Source of the DNA: Nostoc sp. GT001
GTDB taxonomy: Bacteria > Cyanobacteriota > Cyanobacteriia > Cyanobacteriales > Nostocaceae
Direction of reading: 5' to 3'
Assembly (NCBI RefSeq): GCF_030382115.1
Contig: NZ_JAUDRJ010000003.1
Location: 950,180 to 969,264 of the forward strand
Length of the DNA stretch: 19,085 nt
The position numbers and the translations under genes are program-made. The notes beneath the pieces were generated by a model. It saw only the letters and a program-made list of their open reading frames with translations. It made no database searches and had not been told where the DNA came from. The stretch's first letter is position 1. Each line of letters begins with the position of its first letter. This document shows, piece by piece, positions 16,460 through 19,085 of the stretch.

Positions 16460-17245
16460 TCAAGACCCAGTGGGCATTACCTGCGGTTGCAAATAACAAA
16501 TCAAATCTTGAATTCCCTTTTGCAGATAGCGAGTTACAGTCATTGGACTAGTACCAATGTTTTTAGCAGCATCCTTGCGAGAAAGTTCCTTCAAGAATAC
16601 CATTTCAACTGCCATGCGGGGTTTTTCTTCCAACATATTGATTGCACCTTGGAGTTGTTGGCGTTCTTCTTCTTGTTGCAGAAGCACATGAGAACGAGGA
16701 CAAGGAAGTGCTTCACCCAAGGTTATTTGGCAATCAACATAGTTAACTGCGGTTGCATCTAAACTCAAAGGCATCCGGTTTTGAGCCGCTAATTTGGTTT
16801 CTTGCCATTCTTGCACAGATACCCGGAGTTGGCTGGCAATTTCAGCATCCTTGGGCTGACGACCTAAAGACATTGCCAAGTCCTTGCGAATCTTTTGCCC
16901 TTCATTGTATAATTCTTGCCAACGACGGGGAATTTTTAATAGAGTACTGCGATCGCGCAAAAAGTGCAGCATTTCACCGCGAATATATGGCACTGCAAAG
17001 GAACTAAAAGCATATCCTTGGCTAGGGTCGAAACGCTCAATAGCCCTAATCAAACCAAAATACCCAATTTGTTCTAAATCTTCATAAGGTTCATTACATT
17101 GATGGCTGAATTTATGAGCCATCTTCCGTACTAAGCCAGTATGTAACTGTACAAGTTTATTACGAAGTTTAATAGAAGGATTCTGGTGGTACAAGTGCAA
17201 TAATTCTATACCATCAGTTCGTAAAGAGGACTCACTTGTTGCCAT
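16460..17245 (-). CDS. sigF: RNA polymerase sigma factor SigF (group 3)
   Basis: About 261 residues, counted from the ATG at 17245. Region 2 is clear (CNEPYEDLEQIGYFGLIRA, then IERFDPSQGYAFSSFAVPYIRGEMLHFLRD), then region 3 and a helix-turn-helix region 4 (LSRKDAAKNIGTSPMTVTRYLQKGI). No region 1.1 is present, and the short length fits group 3. The sequence resembles SigF, the cyanobacterial relative of the sigma-B/F/G family. SigF controls type IV pili and motility in Synechocystis, and takes part in hormogonium development in Nostoc. No anti-sigma gene is adjacent. The upstream in-frame ATG at 17251 directly abuts AAGGGA, whereas the ATG at 17245 lies six bases from it. I therefore prefer the latter. 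It faces chlD tail to tail. Confidence 0.93.
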   Translation of the reverse strand: MATSESSLRTDGIELLHLYHQNPSIKLRNKLVQLHTGLVRKMAHKFSHQCNEPYEDLEQIGYFGLIRAIERFDPSQGYAFSSFAVPYIRGEMLHFLRDRSTLLKIPRRWQELYNEGQKIRKDLAMSLGRQPKDAEIASQLRVSVQEWQETKLAAQNRMPLSLDATAVNYVDCQITLGEALPCPRSHVLLQQEEERQQLQGAINMLEEKPRMAVEMVFLKELSRKDAAKNIGTSPMTVTRYLQKGIQDLICYLQPQVMPTGS

Positions 17246-17262
17246 ATACATTCCCTTGTTGT

Positions 17263-17289
17263 AACTCCTATTGCTGAGAAAATGGAGTT
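17263..17289. promoter_or_regulatory. Inverted repeat in the sigF leader
   Basis: AACTCC (17263-17268) and GGAGTT (17284-17289), 15 nt apart, about 12 nt before the first possible sigF start. It could be an operator half-site pair or an RNA hairpin near the ribosome-binding site. A second, long-loop pair AGGGGT/ACCCCT lies at 17368-17373 and 17414-17419. The rest of 17290-17590 is AT-rich and shows no gene. Confidence 0.25.
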
Positions 17290-17590
17290 GCGTATATTTT
17301 CTTCTAAGCTGTTATTATTTTGCTGAGTCAGGGAAGAATAAGCCATCGTCGTTTCACTGAACTTGTTAGGGGTCTAACTCCACAATTCAGTATTTGTACG
17401 CATGATTTTGCGAACCCCTCTGTTGCAGGTTATTTTTGTTTTTTACATAACTCTTGAATGGCACATAATCTTTAGCTTTTGCAACGAAAACTAGCTATTT
17501 ATGCTGAAAAATGCATGACTGACTTAATACTTATCTGTCATATTGAGTGCAATTTGATCGGCACTGAATTAATTGCAAATTTATCGAAAC

Positions 17591-17775
17591 AGAATTCAGG
17601 GGTCAGGAGTCAGAATTCAGTATGAATTCTGTAGGAGTGGCGGATAGCGTAGCGGTAGCGAGTCCACGTTCGCTTTTAGCGTCTCGTAGAGAGCGTCTTG
17701 ATTCTGAATTCTGACTTCTGAATTCTGACTCCTGAATTCTGACTCCTGACTCCTGACTCCTGAATTCTGACTTCT
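17591..17775. repeat. Composite element: inverted heptamer repeats flanking a small dispersed repeat
   Basis: The left arm GTCAGGAGTCAGAATTCAG (17602-17620) is a perfect 19-bp inverted copy of 17732-17750. The right arm extends into tandem GACTCCT heptamers (three in a row from 17741) and further TTCTGAC/GAATTCTGAC copies to about 17775. Between the arms (about 17636-17699) is a GCGTAGCGGTAGCGAG-type dispersed repeat. Heptameric short tandem repeats are known from Anabaena and Calothrix. The short minus-strand reading frames here encode only repeat peptides and are not genes. Confidence 0.85.
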
Positions 17776-17837
17776 TCTTCAAATATTGGTAAGAATAGTA
17801 ATAAGCAGAACGTTTTCCTAAACAACAGTTTTTCAAT

Positions 17838-18566
17838 ATGAGCAATACCAGTAATTTTCGTGAAGCTATCCGTGAGGCTAAGTCTCATGCCCTCGTTGGC
17901 CCAAATGTGATTGCCAACGCTCTCCCCTACGTTGGTGGTGGATTGGTGCTAACAGCATTAGGAACCTACGGTGGTTTGGGAGTTATCCGTACTAACCCCG
18001 AAATATTCTTTCCCACCTTCATTGGTGCAGTGATTTTGGAGTTAATTTTGTTCTTTGTTGCCCAAAATATTGCCCAAAAAGGTAATAAGGGTCTTGCACT
18101 ACCCCTGTTGGCAACCTACAGCCTCTTATCTGGATATACTCTCAGTGGCTTGGTATTTGTCGCCTTGAGATCCCAAGGTGTTGGCATTCAAGGCATTGGG
18201 TTGGCTGCCCTTGGTTGTGGTGTCACCTTTATTGCTGCCCGTCAAATAGGTTCAAATCTTTCTGAACAAGATGGGATGGCTTTGACGAAAACCATCAATC
18301 TTGGTGTAATTGCCTTGCTTGTTGTGTGCCTTGCCCAATTCGGATTTGCTATGTTTGGTGTTTACACGCCAAATTGGTTAGAAATCGCCATCTCCGGTTT
18401 AGGAGTATTCCTATTTGTTGGGGTTTCTGTTGTCGATTTCTACATCTTGCCCCGCACTTACAGCGATGATCAATATCTGCCTGCTGCTTTGTCAATGTAC
18501 CTTACTTACATCAACTTGTTCGTCTTTATCTTGCGGTTACTAATTGCGATTAATGGCCGCGATTAA
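17838..18566 (+). CDS. Bax inhibitor-1/YccA family integral membrane protein
   Basis: A 242-residue protein with seven hydrophobic helices (about 28-50, 57-78, 87-108, 114-135, 152-174, 181-204, 215-237) and a short basic N-terminus. The last helix has the family signature region LSMYLTYINLFVFILRLL. Bacterial relatives such as Bacillus YetJ are pH-sensitive calcium leak channels; others (Escherichia coli YccA) bind FtsH. In YetJ two aspartates form the pH sensor. Here the first is plausibly Asp200 (VSVVDFYILP), but the second, usually in YLDFINLF, is Thr223. The function may therefore differ. The ATG at 17838 has no evident Shine-Dalgarno sequence, and its promoter may overlap the upstream repeat element. 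A strong terminator follows, making it monocistronic. Confidence 0.88.
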   Translation: MSNTSNFREAIREAKSHALVGPNVIANALPYVGGGLVLTALGTYGGLGVIRTNPEIFFPTFIGAVILELILFFVAQNIAQKGNKGLALPLLATYSLLSGYTLSGLVFVALRSQGVGIQGIGLAALGCGVTFIAARQIGSNLSEQDGMALTKTINLGVIALLVVCLAQFGFAMFGVYTPNWLEIAISGLGVFLFVGVSVVDFYILPRTYSDDQYLPAALSMYLTYINLFVFILRLLIAINGRD

Positions 18567-18606
18567 GTGTCTGTAGACACTAACAAAAGATAAAGTTTTA
18601 TAAAGT

Positions 18607-18645
18607 AAAAACCGTGGTTAAATTTTTAGCAACCACGGTTTTTTT
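18607..18645 (+). terminator. Rho-independent terminator of the Bax inhibitor-1 family gene
   Basis: A perfect 10-bp stem AACCGTGGTT (18610-18619) and AACCACGGTT (18631-18640) around an 11-nt loop, extended by AAA/TTT pairs and ending in a seven-T run (18639-18645). It lies 43 nt after the stop codon. The strongest terminator in the window. Confidence 0.93.
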
Positions 18646-18689
18646 CATCACAAAGAGAAAGCCTTAGCTATTCTCAAGAGTAAATTGTT

Positions 18690-18719
18690 TGCGATGCCTA
18701 CGGCTGGCTACGCCTACGC
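18690..18719. repeat. Small dispersed repeat overlapping the start of the last ORF
   Basis: GCGATGCCTACGG followed by CTGGCTACGCCTACGC, a frequent form of the dispersed repeat family in Nostoc-type genomes and related to the copies at 91, 3119 and 17636. It supplies the start codon and first codons of the ORF at 18694. Confidence 0.7.
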
Positions 18720-18963
18720 ACTAGCCCAAGGTGTCCAGCTTGACGAAATTCAACCCCGACAGATAAAATCCCTATCCAACAAACTCATCCGGGAATACAT
18801 CTTGCATCCTTACACCAAGGTGAAAGATTTACGTACCAATGTAGAAACACTTGCTGCGACAGAGGTATTAGACGGTAAGATTGATTTATTCATCAAAGCC
18901 TATCTGCAACAGTTAAATCAAACTACTTCAGCGAATAAAGAAGCGCTTGATAATTTCAAGTAA
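18694..18963 (+). CDS. Hypothetical protein whose start lies in a dispersed repeat
   Basis: An 89-residue ORF from the ATG at 18694 (92 if the TTG at 18685 is used). I do not recognise it. The first nine or so residues (MPTAGYAYA) are encoded by the dispersed repeat. The remainder ([20 protein letters not shown] onward) is mostly helical and charged, with a probable coiled or bundled C-terminus ([19 protein letters not shown]), and has no membrane segment or catalytic motif. The frame stays open upstream to 18622, but it contains no ATG or GTG. The repeat may have replaced the original start, leaving either a rewritten N-terminus or the tail of a longer, broken gene. Codon use after the repeat looks natural. 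Nothing is recognisable in 18964-19085. Confidence 0.5.
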   Translation: MPTAGYAYALAQGVQLDEIQPRQIKSLSNKLIREYILHPYTKVKDLRTNVETLAATEVLDGKIDLFIKAYLQQLNQTTSANKEALDNFK

Positions 18964-19085
18964 ATTTTGTAACTTATACAAGTAGTGCTGAAAAAACCTG
19001 CCCAACTACAGCTAAAATCAAGAAATATCAGTAGAATAAAGAGCAATTTTTTAATCCAAAGCGCTCTATCTCTCATTAAGCAAGC

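Noticed and set aside
17591..17775. CRISPR-like array
   Set aside because: The units are 7-14 bp, contiguous or overlapping, and lack unique spacers of constant length. There are no cas genes nearby.
17603..17888. Two overlapping minus-strand frames of 80 and 70 residues
   Set aside because: They translate the heptamer tandem repeats (SQESGVRIQ-type peptides), and their 5' ends overlap the start of the Bax inhibitor-1 family gene.

Overview
The window looks like chromosomal DNA of a filamentous, probably heterocyst-forming cyanobacterium of the Nostoc/Anabaena type. The evidence is at least 17 copies of the HIP1 octamer GCGATCGC in 19 kb, dispersed GCTACGC/GCGTAGC-type small repeats, a heptameric tandem repeat between genes, and typical cyanobacterial genes: the D subunit of magnesium chelatase, an FtsH2-type thylakoid protease, a SigF-type group 3 sigma factor and two eukaryotic-type kinases. 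Species cannot be fixed from the sequence alone.

Layout. 1-241 is non-coding and carries a dispersed repeat. 242-1702 encodes a two-nuclease protein of the TM0106 family (Cas4/AddB-like Fe-S nuclease plus DEDD exonuclease). 1917-3101 is a membrane-anchored phytase-like esterase domain protein. After a second dispersed repeat, 3442-6701 holds two tandem paralogous Ser/Thr kinases that share an unusual C-terminal domain. A tRNA-Asp with a near-perfect promoter (6765-6885) precedes gltX (7020-8465). A small exported protein (8689-9183) and ftsH (9590-11476, with its own terminator) complete the rightward half.

From 11627 to 14273 all genes run leftward: rnc (RNase III), an acyl-carrier-like protein without its phosphopantetheine serine, a PD-(D/E)XK-like protein and a Uma2-family protein. 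The last two are 43 bp apart and probably co-transcribed. chlD (14365-16398) is divergent from them and convergent with sigF (16460-17245). A 590-bp spacer with a composite inverted/tandem repeat separates sigF from a divergent seven-helix Bax inhibitor-1 family gene (17838-18566), which ends in a strong terminator. A short unrecognised ORF (18694-18963), whose first codons come from a dispersed repeat, closes the window.

Most genes are housekeeping or conserved cyanobacterial genes with no evident common pathway: translation (tRNA-Asp, gltX), RNA processing (rnc), membrane protein quality control (ftsH), chlorophyll synthesis (chlD) and regulation (kinases, sigF). The most unusual signals are substitutions at functional positions: Lys-Pro replacing Asp-Ser in the carrier protein, Ser at an RNase III metal-ligand position, and Thr at the second sensor Asp of the Bax inhibitor-1 protein. 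Also notable are the shared kinase C-terminal domain and the repeat structures. I see no CRISPR array, intact insertion sequence, prophage or obvious multi-gene defence island.
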